Below, piece after piece: positions 47,132-59,284 of a DNA stretch of 64,000 bases. Position numbers and translations under genes: made by a program. Below the pieces are notes generated by a model. That model was not told the origin of the DNA, made no database searches, and saw only the letters and a list, made by a program, of their open reading frames with translations. This stretch comes from Cunninghamia lanceolata (lineage: Eukaryota > Streptophyta > Pinopsida > Cupressales > Cupressaceae). The DNA lies in contig BSBN01000297.1 of assembly GCA_027924645.1 (NCBI GenBank), positions 7,874,001 to 7,938,000 on the forward strand, in the 5' to 3' direction. How positions within the stretch are numbered: position 1 is the stretch's first letter; every line of letters begins with the position of its first letter.

Positions 47132-48686
47132 CTATCTCTCCCTCTCTCTCTCTCTAGATCATGTAGAACAAAGTTATCATCACTATGTATGGTAGAACCT
47201 TTAGCAAATGTGTTAGAAAGTGGTGGAAGTGTTGATTTATCTTTATTTACCCATTATTCCTACTTCTTTGGAGGCAGTTCCATATGCATAACTTTGCTTT
47301 GCAAATCTTTCGTTGGGACCCAAGTAGAATAAGTTCCTATAGAAGTTGAAATATGTTTTTCCTTATCATTTGTAATACCTTTATTCTTTTTGTTTTCCTT
47401 GAAACATAAGTATTTTTTTCATAAGGATCTCCTATAGGCATACAAATATCAAACCCTTTATGCACATTAACTATATAGGTTTTACAACTTGGGGTGCTTT
47501 AGGCCTTGCTTTGTGAAGTTATTTCAAATAGGAATGTGCATAAGTAGCTTTATATTTTATCACTATATGCTCACTTGGTCTTATAAATTGCCAATTATTC
47601 TCTTAGTTGTTCTTCCTTATAGCACTTGATACATTCATTAACATAGAAGGTATTTCTTTACATTGGTCTATCCAAGGTATGCCATTTTTGAACCAACCTC
47701 TAAAGGAAAGATAATATGTTCCATAGTTTTATTCAATATTTCATTTGTCATTTTTAATGAGACTTTAGAATGTACATAAGCTTGTTGTTGAATATGATGA
47801 TTAAAAAAGAATTCCCTCATGTAAACATTAAATTGACATGTTGGAAAAGGATTAGTATAGATTTTCAAAGTTTTAAGCACTTTCTCTATAGGATCATTCA
47901 ACTTAGTATCTCTCTATCTCTATATCCCTATCCCTCTATCTCTCCCTCTCTCTATATGTCCCTCTCTCTCTATCCATCCCTCTCTTTCTTTATCTCTCTC
48001 CCTCTATCTATTTCTATTTCTATTGCCATTTCTATATCTATCTCTATCTCTATCTCTCCCTCTCTATGCTCCCTCTATCTTTATCTCTCCCACTCTCTCC
48101 CATTCTTTATCTCACCTCCTCTCTCTCTCTCTCACAATCTCTATATGTCTCTACCTCTCCCTTTATAACTCTCTAAATCTCCATCTCCCTCTATCTCTTT
48201 CTATCTCTATTGCTATCTCTTTATGTCTCTCACTCTCCCTCTCTATCTCTCTATCTATCCCTCTCTCTCCCTCTCTCTCCCTCTCCCTGTTCAGAATTAA
48301 GGTGTCTCAACCTTTGTAAATTCCTAGCATTGGTATTTAATTAATTATTTATTATTTGCCTATATTGTATTTTTTATGCACATCCTATTTCATCATTTAG
48401 TGTGAGGTGGCATGGCGAGTTGTCATCCCACTTGGAAGGTGACTTGGATGGACATGTCAACATGAGGAAATTTAGGCATTCCATTTGAGGTGGCATTAAT
48501 TTTCCATGTGTCGGCATCTTGAGCAATGTGTAAGAGGTTATGACATATGACAATCTATGACATGTAAGAGCTGAAAATAAAAGATTCTTATGATAGGTAT
48601 GCCATGTGTCATAAAGCATCTTTGCATGTTTGAATAAGGCATATTTAGGCACCCAAGTTTAACTATGACAAGTTGTAAGAGAATCA
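47132..48686. repeat. Low-complexity region: CT-rich microsatellites (47132-47156, 47901-48294) and unassigned flank
   Basis: 47901-48294 is almost purely CTCTCTAT/CCCTCT-type repeat. Open frames across it are artefacts of the repeat. The rest (47157-47900 and 48295-48686) has no supported gene. Confidence 0.85.
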
Positions 48687-50422
48687 TGTTGGCAATATGT
48701 GTTGTCATTGATGTCAACTCAATATGTGTCAACTTGAGATCATGCTTGTATAGAGTTTTTGGAAGCTGAGAAATGGTTAGAGATAGATTGATAAACAATG
48801 GAAGATTTGAGAGAGATGGTTTAACACAGGGTTAGCATGGTTGACACATTAGAAGATTTGAGAGAGATGGTTTGACATAGTTGGAGACATAGGGTCAACA
48901 AGTTTAAGGCAAGTCAGTCCGAAAGACCTAGCAGATGAAGTAAAACTAAGTATGAGAAAGAATGGTGATCATCTTGATGTCTAAGTGTGATGTGGAGGTA
49001 TGCACAGTTGTTCTTTTATGTTTCCTATATGTCTACATTGATATCTTACCAACTTGGTGTGCCGCACTTAGAGATAAGTTGCAGAAGTATTGCTAAGGCA
49101 TTTACAATGTATACTCTAAGGCAGAGTCATAGTGTTTAGGTCCGCACTCCTCCGCAAAGAAAGATTTAGTATTGCAGTTCAGAAGATAATTTGATTGGCA
49201 TATGAAGGAATTATATCCAAGATTTCAAGTCATTATACTTTCAACAATGAAATTTATAAGTGACAAAGTTTCGGTCTGTGCTCTAGTAGAGTAAAGTAAT
49301 GATGAAGGATTGTTGGAATGCTCCACATTCCTCTGCAATGTTAGATATGGTCGTGTGATTTTGGAGATATGTTCAGAATGATGCATGAGTTCATTCATAA
49401 TATTTACATATGTTTTGGTGGTCCACAATGCAATATCCTAAATTTTGATATGTCACAGTCAGTTCGGGATGCTTTATTCTCATCAATTCAAGATGTTTCT
49501 ATTCTTACGGCAACACATAATGATCAAATACTTTAGGAGAATGGTGTAAGTATTGTGTTGACAAAGTTCCATGTTCACATCTTGGTCTGCATGATGTTTT
49601 TGGTCTCTCCTTGGTGGTGTAAAGATGAACAGTTGACAGTTTTAATGATGGTTGAACTAACAGTCTGGGTTCCTTTATTTTTGGTTGATCCTGATTGATG
49701 AATTTGGATTTGAAGGATGTATTATGATGTATTTATTCCTGTTATGCAATGTGTAGTGATTTGTAACTCTCTTTCTCTTCATAATGCATGTGTTTTGGTC
49801 AACCTATACAGTATCACACGTTTCATCTAAAAGATATCTTAGTGTCGCCTTGATTGAAGTTTTGAGTTGTTGTGGAAGGTATATATATAGAAAAACAAAA
49901 TCATTTGTGAAGTGTTGAGAAGAGACTAGGGAATGTGTTTAAGCATGAAGTGTGTGAGATCAGAGTGATGGGGTGATTGTATGAAATAAGGGATTGCAAC
50001 ATCAACATATGACAAATTCCTTCTTTACAGTAGTTTATGTACATATTTCTATTGTAATTTCCATGTATCCTACTATCAGCCAGTGAGTCTCCTCAGTAGG
50101 TGTTTGTATCTTGTCCTAAGGTTGTATCCTTAGTTTGCAAGTCAACAGGGAGTAGTAGCTTCCTCGGGTTGTAGCCCTAAAACAAAGTTGTAATCTTTTA
50201 TACCAGTGAGCTTCATATATTGTGAGTTAATCCTCACTATGGTTTTTCCCTCATTGGGTTTTCCATGTAAAAATCCTGGTGTCTTTATGTGATTCATGCT
50301 TTACTTTCTGTTCTTCTTCTTTTGGTTAAAATGATTTGATGGTTAAGCTGTAAATGGAATTGCTTTAAAGTTTAAGAATAGACTAACTCACCAACCCTCT
50401 CAGTCTTCAGATGTGTTCAACA
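48687..50422 (+). repeat. Element D 5' LTR
   Basis: 1736 bp, TGTTGGCAATATG to GTGTTCAACA. TATA box GGTATATATATAG near 49879. GGGTTTTCCATGTAAAAATCC near 50257 is a motif widespread in plant copia LTRs. Its first 30 bases resemble the start of LTR E (TGTTGGCAA..TGTTGTCATTGATG), but the rest is different. Confidence 0.82.
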
Positions 50423-50424
50423 AT

Positions 50425-50437
50425 TGGTATCAAAGCC
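50425..50437 (+). promoter_or_regulatory. Element D primer binding site (tRNA-iMet type)
   Basis: TTGGTATCAAAGC(C) lies two bases inside the LTR, a one-mismatch initiator-Met primer site. Confidence 0.88.
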
Positions 50438-50487
50438 AAGTACCTTTGAGAAGCCTAATAGATGAGGTAGATCCTGCACTTGAACAC

Positions 50488-51802
50488 ATGGAATCTGAAA
50501 CAATGTCTAATGATGTGTTTACTCCTGAACTGGATCTAGAATCAATGGAACCTGAAGGTTGGGACCTCAATCTAGATGAGGTAGACCTTGAAGGAGAACT
50601 TAGGTCATCTCTTGAAGATCTAGATGAAGCAAGAGAACTAAGTCTGAAATATGAGGCCATGTTTGGGAAATTAAAAGAGAAAATTGTAAAATGGAAGACA
50701 CAAGCCAGAGAATCAAATGAAGAAATTGGCAAACTATAAGCTCAAACAGAAGGAGATAAAGGATGTGACATTAAACTCAAGGAGGCAGAAGATGTGATCT
50801 CTAGTTTAAAATTCATGGTTGAAGAAGGCAAGAGGATTGAAGACTGCTTAAATACCAAGCTCAATGAGAAAGCATCTGGATGTTCAAAATCTTGAGGAAG
50901 AAGTTATTACTCTGAGAAAAGAACTAGAAAAAGCAAAAGAACAAATTGACAAGGGTTTAAAACTAAAAGGAGGTTTTGAAATTCTTGATGAGTTGATTAA
51001 CTCTCTAAAGCCAGCAAAAGAAAATTTTGGTCTTGGTTTTGAAAAAGAGAAAAGTCCTATAACCTGTACATCTACAAACTTATATGATAATTTCAAAGTA
51101 GAAGGAAAGTTTGAAACAAAGGAGGAAAAATCTTGCACTGAAGACCCTAAGAAGAATGCCTCTAGAGATGCAAAATAATATGGATTCATTCTTGTCTAGA
51201 GAAAAAAAAGATTCAGAGGTCCTCCACCTGGAAAAAAAGCATGCCCCTACCAGGTTCAATTAATCTTTTCAAGGCCATTGTTTTTCTTGTAATAATCTTG
51301 GGCATAAGGCTGTTGATTGTAGACTCAGGTAAAGAAGAAATGATCACATGAGTAGAAGACCATTCATGCCTCAAAGATATGTTTTTGTTTCATTTCATGG
51401 TTAGTGTTGTGCTTGCAAAAAGGTTGTTCATAAGGCTAATGAATACAGAAGTAAAGAGATGAGGAATGGTTTCATGAATAAGAACAATGTTATGACTTCT
51501 CAATTATTCTATGGTTATTGCTACACATGCAACAAGTTTGGTCATAAGGCTGCTGATTGTAGATCTAATGTGAGAATATGTGATTATGCTCAACAATCTA
51601 GGATCACTTGCTACAATTACAATAAATTAGGACACAACACAAGGTTCTGCAAGGAAATAATGCAAGACCTGCTCCTCAAAAGAAGATTGACATTGGTAAG
51701 CAAAAGAAGGAAATGAACAAGATATGGAAGAAGAAGGAAGAAGGTGAAGTAAAGGAAGGATCTATACCTCTGCTTGGTGTAGATGGATCTTCCGGTAACT
51801 AA
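50488..51802 (+). pseudogene. Element D gag-like protein: coiled coil and four zinc knuckles
   Basis: From ATG 50488 (MESETMSNDVFTPELDLE), an acidic start is followed by long coiled coil to about 50990, with a stop at 50738 and a shift near 50870. Next is a KENFGLGFEKEKSP motif (about 51020), matched by KQGLGYEKDES in element E. Four knuckles follow: HCFSCNNLGHKAVDCR (near 51280); CCACKKVVHKANEYR (near 51410, final Cys now Tyr); CYTCNKFGHKAADCR (near 51520); and CYNYNKLGHNTRFCK (near 51610, second Cys now Tyr). It ends DGSSGN at TAA 51800-51802, like SGN at the end of the E gag. It is an RNA-binding nucleocapsid-type protein by family. It is decayed. Confidence 0.8.
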
Positions 51803-52154
51803 AAAGAAATTATTGGCTCAGGTGGAGTTGCAATTGAAAATCTTTTTCAAACCCTTGAATGCATAAGATGCTGAAATCTTCAACATAATGGCTAATAGTG
51901 GCATAGATATGTTTGGCTAGTAATTTTATGACATTTGATAAAAAATATGGAATAAATACACTCTCTACAGAAGATTGCTAAATGATCATGGATCCCTGTG
52001 ATAGTAAAAGGCTGATTAGGTCAAGAACAGAGAAATGCATTTAATACGGATCAACTAGGGTAGATGTGAAGTATATTTAATTGATACTTGATAAAAATTG
52101 ATCTCATTTGATTGATATCAAGTGTGTACAAGAGCTAAGAAGAGAAGAAGGTTT
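51803..52154 (+). other. Element D spacer between gag and ORF2, ends in TSD ggttt
   Basis: No gene seen. GGCTCAGGTGGAGTTGCA near 51818 parallels GGCTCAGGGGGAGTCACA in E, in the same place after gag. The last five bases (52150-52154) are the left copy of the TSD created by E. Confidence 0.6.
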
Positions 52155-53257
52155 TGTTGATAACTGAGAGGGGGGGTGAATCAGTTATCTTAATTGCTTT
52201 AACTTTCTGTTCTTCTTTAACAACTAGTGCAACATCAAATCATATAAGCATGCATAATCAAGAAAGCAAAAATAAAGTCAATACACATAACATAATGATT
52301 TTGACGTGGAAAACCCTGTTAAGGGAAAAACCACGGGGTGACTAACCCAAGATTGTATTCTCTGTTAAAAGAATAGAAATACAAATGACACTTGCCAATT
52401 AGGGCTCACTGCCCGAGCACACTGCTCACAAAAGGCTCACTGCCTACAAGAGACTCACTATCTACAAGGTATAAAGAAAGTAACCAGGTGATTGAACTAA
52501 TAAGGGGCATCCACATATGCTGAGGTTCAGTTCCGGTTAGACTCAATATACTGATCTGCTACACTTCATTCTTCCTCTTCTTAGTGTTGTTGTTCTGTCA
52601 CATACCGGATTTGTATAGTTGCTTCCACACTGCTCTCTTCTTTTCTTCGCACAACATAACACACCACACACACCTTCACATTGAAATCCATCTGGTATAT
52701 ATATCCGCACCAAGGATTTCAACATCTTTTTAGTCAGCATCCGGAATACTCAATATTTTCCCAAACTTTGGTCTATTGGCTGAATCCTTGCTTACTGAGT
52801 GATGCGTATCAAAGAGATACTTATAGAAGTCATCAATCATGTCAGCCAACCATGAATGACCCCTCAAGAAACTTGATCACCATCAATTTCTTATCTGGAT
52901 TAAGGTCTGATGCTCTGCCAGTCAGTTCTTCCTTAGTCTACTCTGCCAAATAGGAACCCAACACTTAGGTGCTCATATCTTTTCACTCTTTCATCACCGG
53001 AGGTTCAATCTCTGAAATGTATCAGTCATGATACTCCTCTTGACTTCCCCAAGTCCATACTTTGCTGAGATACTTCCTCTGAGAGATCCAGACCTGATTG
53101 TTAGACCTTGCTGCATGCTCTATTCTTGCTTATTGGACCAAAACACTCTTCAATCTGACTTCTGATATAGACATACCATGTCCTGCGAATGTGTGGGATG
53201 AACTTTGTTGCCATCAATGACAACACTCATGAAGCCACACAATGTCTCTTGCCAACA
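52155..53257 (-). repeat. Element E 3' LTR
   Basis: 1103 bp; the minus strand starts TGTTGGCAAGAGACA and ends CTCAGTTATCAACA. TATA-like GATATATATACC lies near 52706-52695. It aligns with 60130-61221 throughout. Confidence 0.93.
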
Positions 53258-53271
53258 ATCTCCCCCTTTGG
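53258..53271 (-). promoter_or_regulatory. Element E polypurine tract
   Basis: The minus strand reads CCAAAGGGGGAGAT, then the LTR start TGTTGG. Similar AGGGGGAG runs occur upstream near 53325, 53369 and 53407. Confidence 0.9.
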
Positions 53272-53501
53272 CATTGATGGCAACACTTAGTGAAAAATGA
53301 CTAAGTGTCACACTGCACTCCCCCTTGGCTGATGCTCTGATCTAATGTACACTTTTCTGGAGCTCCCCCTTAATTGGATTCCACATTTTTCACTGCTCCT
53401 CACTCCCCCTTTGACATCAATGGCAAAGGGTAGAATCTGCATACCAAAATTTCCAAAAATCAACCTATACTTAGCCGCATAAGTATATATACATGTTATA
53501 C

Positions 53502-54808
53502 TTACATATACTGAAGTATATCTGCAAAGGTGGTCTTCAACTGTACCACTTCTGTCGCCCAACTCTTCTTCATCCTGTCCAAAATTGAAATGTGACCACT
53601 TAGCAAAAATGCAAAAGCTTCTGCCCTCTTTAGGTCTATCGGATCATTGGTCCGGGCTGTGGTCTGGGCATCAACTAGGACCTCATGCATTGCCTCTAAC
53701 TTGGGGATAATTATCCCTCTTAGTTCACTTAGCCTACTTATTCTATTCTTCTTCTCTTTTTCAAGCCTCTTTGTTTCATTTATAGCAGCAATAGTCTGAC
53801 ACTCTTGATTCATTATGGAAGAGGTGAGAGGATCAAAATTTTGAGATAAACTTGATAGTTTTCTCTCTTGTTCTTCCACCTTCTTGGCAATGTCTGTTGT
53901 CACGGTGGACCAAGATAGACAAAATTTGTTTAAATCTCCGCCATCTTTAAGAGCATTTTCTAAGCTCTTTATCCCAATATCCAAATTTCTCCTATCATTT
54001 GATATTAGTCCCTGCACCTCAGAGAATCTCTTTCCCAAAAATTCTTTCAGACTTTATCTTCTACTGACTTCTCCAAAGAATCAAAATGTGTGCTAATAGA
54101 ATTAACAAGAGATTTCAAGTTACCGGATGAAGAGGCTGAAAGATCCTTCTGGAAGGATGGCATGATCTTCTCCAACACACCGGATGCAATCTTTATCAGC
54201 TCACAGTCTTCCATGTGAGACTTCAGAAGTTTTTATTTTTCCTTTTATTGGGAAAAGGATGCCATCTTCATTGTTTGAACCGGGGAGAGGGAATCAAAAT
54301 TGAATGGTCCTTGAAACAGTTCTGGTTCATCAATCTCCATCATTTCTTTGGTCAATAAATCTTTAACTATTTCTGTAGTGTCTCTTGCCGGAGACAGAGT
54401 CTTCTTTCCTTCTGCAGCTTTAGAACTGTCACCAGGGGTCTTCTCTGATTGATCTTCTTCTCTTCCCTCTACTTCTTCCTCTTGACTGATTCTCTCTTCT
54501 TTTCTTGCTTCTCCTTCAGTTCCAGAGTCTGTTGGGGGATCTGAAAGAGAGATATTTACTTCTTCATGAACTTCCTCTTCTAGAACAGAGGAATCCAGGT
54601 CCTTAGACTTCTCCTTACCTATCTCCTTTGACTCTTCTGCAATTTTCTTAGTAGAGTCTTCCTTTGATGTACTTAATCCTTCAACATCAGAAGGTTCATC
54701 ACTTGTGTCCTCTATAGTAGGAAAATTGAATCTTTTGTATGCATTTCAGAGGATGTCCTTAGTTTCTTTTGCCACCTAATCAGTCTCTTTGAGCATAAGC
54801 TTGTTCAT
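53502..54808 (-). pseudogene. Element E ORF3: acidic linker plus coiled-coil protein, unrecognised
   Basis: ATG at 54808-54806 overlaps the ORF2 stop as ATGA. It starts MNKLMLKETD; about 150 residues of Glu/Ser/Lys-rich sequence follow (EEEVHEEVNISLSDPP, EGEARKEERISQEEEVEG), then FNFDSLSPVQTMKMASFSQ. After a shift near 54040 comes a helical/coiled-coil C-terminus of about 178 residues (KKVEEQERKLSSLSQNFD, RLEKEKKNRISRLSELRG), ending at 53502. In-frame stops occur near 54778 and 54748. I know no family. The same place in element D has a similarly acidic frame. Confidence 0.65.
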
Positions 54809-56040
54809 TCTGGCTTTGCTCTGAACTCATCCTTGCAATCCTTGAAGATCATGTTCATTTGTTTAGGAGTGATGGAAGGATAGAGCTGAATAGATATCTG
54901 TTCCCAGATCTCCATATCTTTTTCCTTAGTATTGTTCTTTCTTATTTCAAGTTCCTTCTCTAGGCTTTTAGGAATTAGAGATATGATTTCAATGAATGCT
55001 TTATTATAGATGTTTAGATACCTGAATGTAGCATCTTGTAGGATCTTCTGGTCAGCTTCACTACATTCATCATAGAATTTTGTCATTGGTTGCAGATTTC
55101 CATCCATAGTGACTGATTTGATGACATCATCAATAGAAAGAGTAGCCCTCTCAACAAATTCTTCTACTTCTTTGTTCTTGCCGACAAATAAATCCACAGA
55201 TGTTTTCTTTTTCTTCTTCATTTTCTTAACCTCCTCATCTGTCTCTGTCTCTTCATCATCCTTGTGGCTTGTGTATGACCTTGTGGCCTTAGTCTTTGTT
55301 CTCTTCTCTCCTTTTCTGGATGACTTTGCTTCTAGTTTTGAGGCTTTTGAGCTCTTAGAAGTAGCTGGTGCAGAGATTTTGGAGGATCTGGTCCGGGAGG
55401 GGGCTTGCACTGGAGCACTTTCTTTTTCTGTTTCTTGCCTTTCTTTCTCTGCCCTTTCCACCTTCTCTCTGTTGGCATCAATTTCCTCCTTTGATATTCC
55501 ATATCTCTTGGCGAATTCTTCTACTTCCCTTCTCACTTTTCTCTTGATCTCAGGATGTCTCAGTTCAACATGAACTTTTACACTCAACTCTTGGAAGGTT
55601 CCAAACCTTTCTACCTTAGGGTCCTTAGGTTGACTTAGAAGGTGTTGGACATGTAGTTCCATAATTTTCTCATCCATCTCATACCCCATTGGCATAATCC
55701 AGACTATCCTTGGCTCCACTACCTCCATTAGGTATTGATCAGTGTCCACCATAAAGCACACTATATCCTTGTACTTCTCAACCAAAGATTGGGGGATTCT
55801 TTCTCTGGCCTGCATCATACTTTGAAAGTTCTTAAAGTATCCCCAGAGTGTTGTACTTTGAGCCTTGGCATCACCAAGCCCATACATGTAGTCTCTGATT
55901 TGTATGGCCATAGGTCTGTCATTTTGCCATACCCAACCACTGGATCCGGGTAGCTCATTCATAAAGTAAAAGAATAAACACAATATTAGCCCACCATACT
56001 TGAATGAGTTCTTCTTGTCCTTCTTGATCTTTCTGGATCA
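54805..56040 (-). pseudogene. Element E ORF2, N-terminally shortened, unrecognised
   Basis: The homologous sequence begins near 56040 (KKDKKNSFKYGGLILCLFFYF) and stays open from 55983 to TGA 54807-54805, 392 codons. Blocks shared with element D ORF2 are CLFFYFMNELP, IQIRDYM, LWGYFKNFQSMMQARERIP, FMVDTDQYLMEVVEPRIVWI and VERFGTFQEL. A Lys/Glu/Ser-rich linker follows (about residues 165-270, with KKMKKKKKTS), then a helical C-terminal block around NIYNKAFIEIISLIPKSLEKE. Roughly 230 N-terminal residues present in D are missing. It is not a known polymerase, protease or integrase motif set. Confidence 0.72.
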
Positions 56041-56376
56041 CTGAGATGTACTTAGAGTTATTCTTGGTGATTATTGACAATCTATCTTCCTTTCTCCAAT
56101 CATTCCATTTATCCACTGATCAAGATACCTCAATTTTTGAATCATACCGGATCTAACTGTGAAAATCCTACTCTTACCGGATGACTGTTAAACTGGATCA
56201 ATCTTGGATGATTGACCTCTTCAAAACTTCTTGCGGATCTTTTACCAAGGGTTACTTAGATATCTCTTGAGAAATCTTCAATTCGTAACACTCCATGTGC
56301 CAATTTTAGGCACCAATTGACTGGCTAGGGGAATTTGTTTTCCTTTGTGACTCCCCCTGAGCCAGAGCTCATTTAT
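56041..56376 (-). other. Element E spacer between gag and shortened ORF2
   Basis: No supported frame. The N-terminal part of ORF2 expected from element D is absent, so a deletion junction lies in or near this stretch. Confidence 0.5.
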
Positions 56377-56776
56377 TTAGTTACCAGAAGGAATGTCAGC
56401 ACCAGATTCTGGTGCAGATCCATCCCCAACATTCTCTGTACTTCTCTTCACCCAAATCTTGTTCATTTCCTTTTGAATTTCATCTGCATTCACTTTTCCT
56501 TTTCCTTTGTCTTGATTTTGGTTATAATGCACTGGACCCTTTTTGTCTTGATTCTTACTTCTGCAGAATTTGGCAATATGACCGGATCTATTGCAATTGT
56601 AACAAACAACATTTCTTTGCATATTTGACTGGTATCCTCTTGATCTACATTGATTAGCCATATGTCCCATTCTATTGCATGCAAAGCATCTACCATTGAA
56701 TGAATTGTTTATTTGCAAATTTCTACATTCATGAGATTTGTGACCAAACCTTTTGCAGTTAAAACACTATCCGGAG
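56377..56776 (-). pseudogene. Element E gag C-terminal part: three zinc knuckles
   Basis: The minus strand reads CFNCKRFGHKSHECR (56756 down), CFACNRMGHMANQCR and CYNCNRSGHIAKFCR, all intact CX2CX4HX4C, then a Lys/Gln-rich tail ending SGADIPSGN before TAA at 56377. It continues from 59285 once the insertion 56777-59284 and one duplicated pentamer are removed; a TAG sits just past the junction. Confidence 0.85.
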
Positions 56777-59284
56777 TGTTGGTGCCTACCTAGGGTTAGG
56801 GTTTCAAGCTTGAAAATCATTTGGTTTTTTTTATTTAAACCCTCAAAATTCTATTTCCCTTGGCCTTCTGCATTGTATCTTCTATTTTGTCGTTGACCTC
56901 CTGTAGCGGGTTCCCAGTCGTTTAAGTTGTAACTTAAGCTTTTTAGCTCGTTGAATGACCAGCCTCCTTCGCCTAGCATTACATCCTTTTCCTGTCGTAT
57001 TGAAAAAATGTTAAGTCCAAAAGAAACATGCAAGGGGCAATATACAAGGGTCACATTCAATGCTTTTTGGCAAGACAATATGTATCGACAACTAAATTTG
57101 TGGTCCCGCTGATGGGCCAATAAAGATAAGGATACATGCAAGGCAAGATGCAAAGGATGGGGTCAACCAATTGCATATAGGTTCAATTGTATGTTTGCAC
57201 ATTCAATCGAACATATAAGGGAATATGGAATCCTGAGATGCAAGGCTCGGGCCTGAAATGAATATACAATCTGGTTAATAAAGGCAGAGGTCCGATTGTA
57301 TGTATGTTTTGCTTGTATATTTCGCATTGTATATGCGATATACAAGGCCGATATACAAAAGGAAACTTACAAAGCGGACCCAACTAGAAAATGTAAATTG
57401 ACAAACTCAAAGGTGGGGTCCGCAGTTTGTATGTTAAGTGCATTATATATGCCGAAATACAAAGAAGAAGTGATACAAGCCAGACATGTTGCAAAGTTAC
57501 AATATGGTTGATGATCTTTTGAGGTCCGCGCATTGTATGTATATTTGCGATTGTATGTTTGCATATACAATCAGATATACAAGGAGTTTGATACAAGGCT
57601 TGGACCTGATAGCGATTGCAATTTGTTTTATGAAGATTTGGGGTCTGCGCTTGTATGAAGGGTGATTGTATGTATATACAATTGCATGTACAACCACAGA
57701 TACAAAGGTTGATGCAATGGTCTGATGGTGAATGGGATGCAGTGGTGGGTCCTGATAACTCAGAGATGTAATTTTTTAGCGATGGTGATCCAATGGCAGG
57801 CTGCCACATGTCCAAGTCAGTTGTATGTATGTACAACTGCATATAAAAGGCAAAATGAGAGAAAAAGGCAAAAATGTTTGTTCAAGCTGTGAGAAGTTTG
57901 CGATGGGAAAAAGCTACCTACATGACACATTTTAATTGGCCAACAACTTTTCAGCACAGTTTGGAGCCGTTGATCTCGACGGGAAGGATGGAATCGACGG
58001 CATGTTTCAAATCTTCAGAACAGGAGTAAATTTTTTGTGTGTTCACTGCATCATTTCAAGCAGGAAGAAACTTCATAAACACGCGAACTGTTGCTGCATC
58101 CTGAAATCGGTAGGTTGACATTTATGGCGAAGTGTAGAGGCATGGTCGACGAATGACGGGCCACCTACCATTTTTAAAAGGAAAATCTCCATTCGGCTGC
58201 GTGTTTCCCGAGTTCACCTTTTTTCCTTCCTTTTTTGCTTGGAGCATTGAATGTTTTGGGTGCCATTTTGATGGTGCGATGTATCTGGCAGCATTTTGAG
58301 TTGACCATTGTACTTGATTGCTGAGTACATGTTCTTGGTTTATATTAGAACTGTGTTACTCATTTTTGGGGGGAAGACTGGGCAAATTTTGGTGAGATAA
58401 TAAGGTACAACTTTGTTGGTGGCTCTGTTTTGGTGTCTTGTGAGTTTATGAATCATATGTTGAATGTTTTATGCATAGTTTTGCTGGTTTCATGTTATTT
58501 TTATATGAGAAATGCATCGTTGCATGTGTTTAGTTGTTTGTCTCCAAGTTGTGGGCATCTTTTCTTTTGAATCTAAATAGCTAAGGGTTATTTGGGATTC
58601 AGGAACATGGATTTTCTGTGTTGAATGTTTAATCTCTTATCTTTGTTCAAGGAACAAATTAAATATTTTAGGTTAAGCATTGGGAAAGGTATGCTGCGAC
58701 ATGGATATCATTAAGTATGAATGACTAAATACTCAGTCTTGGGAAGTATCTGTAAGGCAGACACTAAAAAATTTCCCCTTGAAACTTAGTTATTGATTTA
58801 AGTTTATGGTAATCATTCACATGTGTATTTCTATTGACTCCGAGCCCTGAGATAGGCACCAGTCTGGTCTTGTATTGAGGTTACAACCCAAGGTCCCAGT
58901 TTTGCATCCAAATACAAAAATACAGATTCAAACTTCAAATATAAACCTTTAGGACATTAGAAGTAGTTTTAGGACTAAAATCCTCCGTTTCACAATTGAG
59001 CATAGGCCCAAAGCTAGCCCCTTTGCATTTATTTTACAGTTTTGGTCTACATAAGAGAGGATTTATCTGCTTTGTATCAACATCCCAGTAAGTTCACATG
59101 TATATTTTATGGATGTTGAATAGGGAATACCCCCCTTGGTTCTACAGAGCCTAAAGAAGAGGAGGAGATATTTATAGGGTCTATCTCCTGTACTGTTGGC
59201 CCCTGGCCCGTAAATCTTGTTGATCAATGATGGCTACCTTGTAGGGATAACTGGGAAGCATCCAGTTTGGGAAAAAACCCAACA
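56777..59284 (+). mobile_element. 2.5-kb TG..CA insertion in element E gag, probably a long solo LTR
   Basis: The ends TGTTGG / CCAACA are inverse; the flanks cggag (56772-56776) and aggag (59285-59289) match at four of five. Removing it restores the host gag frame. No LTR pair, gag or pol is inside. A TATA box CATATAAAAGGC near 57840 on the plus strand, downstream of the TTGTAT array, suggests plus orientation with about 1.06 kb of U3. The start of a short frame at 57936 depends on a non-ATG codon and is not called. Confidence 0.7.
57003..57850 (+). repeat. Array of TTGTATG / ATATACAA words upstream of a TATA box
   Basis: More than 25 copies of TTGTAT, TGTATAT or their inverse ATACAA/ATATACA occur in about 840 bp, often as back-to-back palindromes such as TTGTATGTATATACAA near 57667-57684 and TTGTATATGCGATATACAA near 57329-57347. 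They are not a simple fixed-period tandem repeat. The array stops at the CATATAAAAGGC TATA box near 57840. Confidence 0.75.

Noticed and set aside
47770..48319. Two overlapping long open frames rich in Ser, Leu, Tyr and Pro
   Set aside because: They are translations of the CT-rich low-complexity tract.
50430..50732. Ser-rich open frame on the minus strand
   Set aside because: Antisense shadow of the acidic coiled coil of element D gag.
55109..55573. 154-codon Ser-rich open frame on the plus strand
   Set aside because: Antisense shadow of the Lys/Glu-rich linker of element E ORF2.
57936..58118. A 60-residue frame downstream of the TATA box in the 2.5-kb insertion
   Set aside because: It needs a TTG start, has no recognisable domain and lies in a non-coding, LTR-like insertion.
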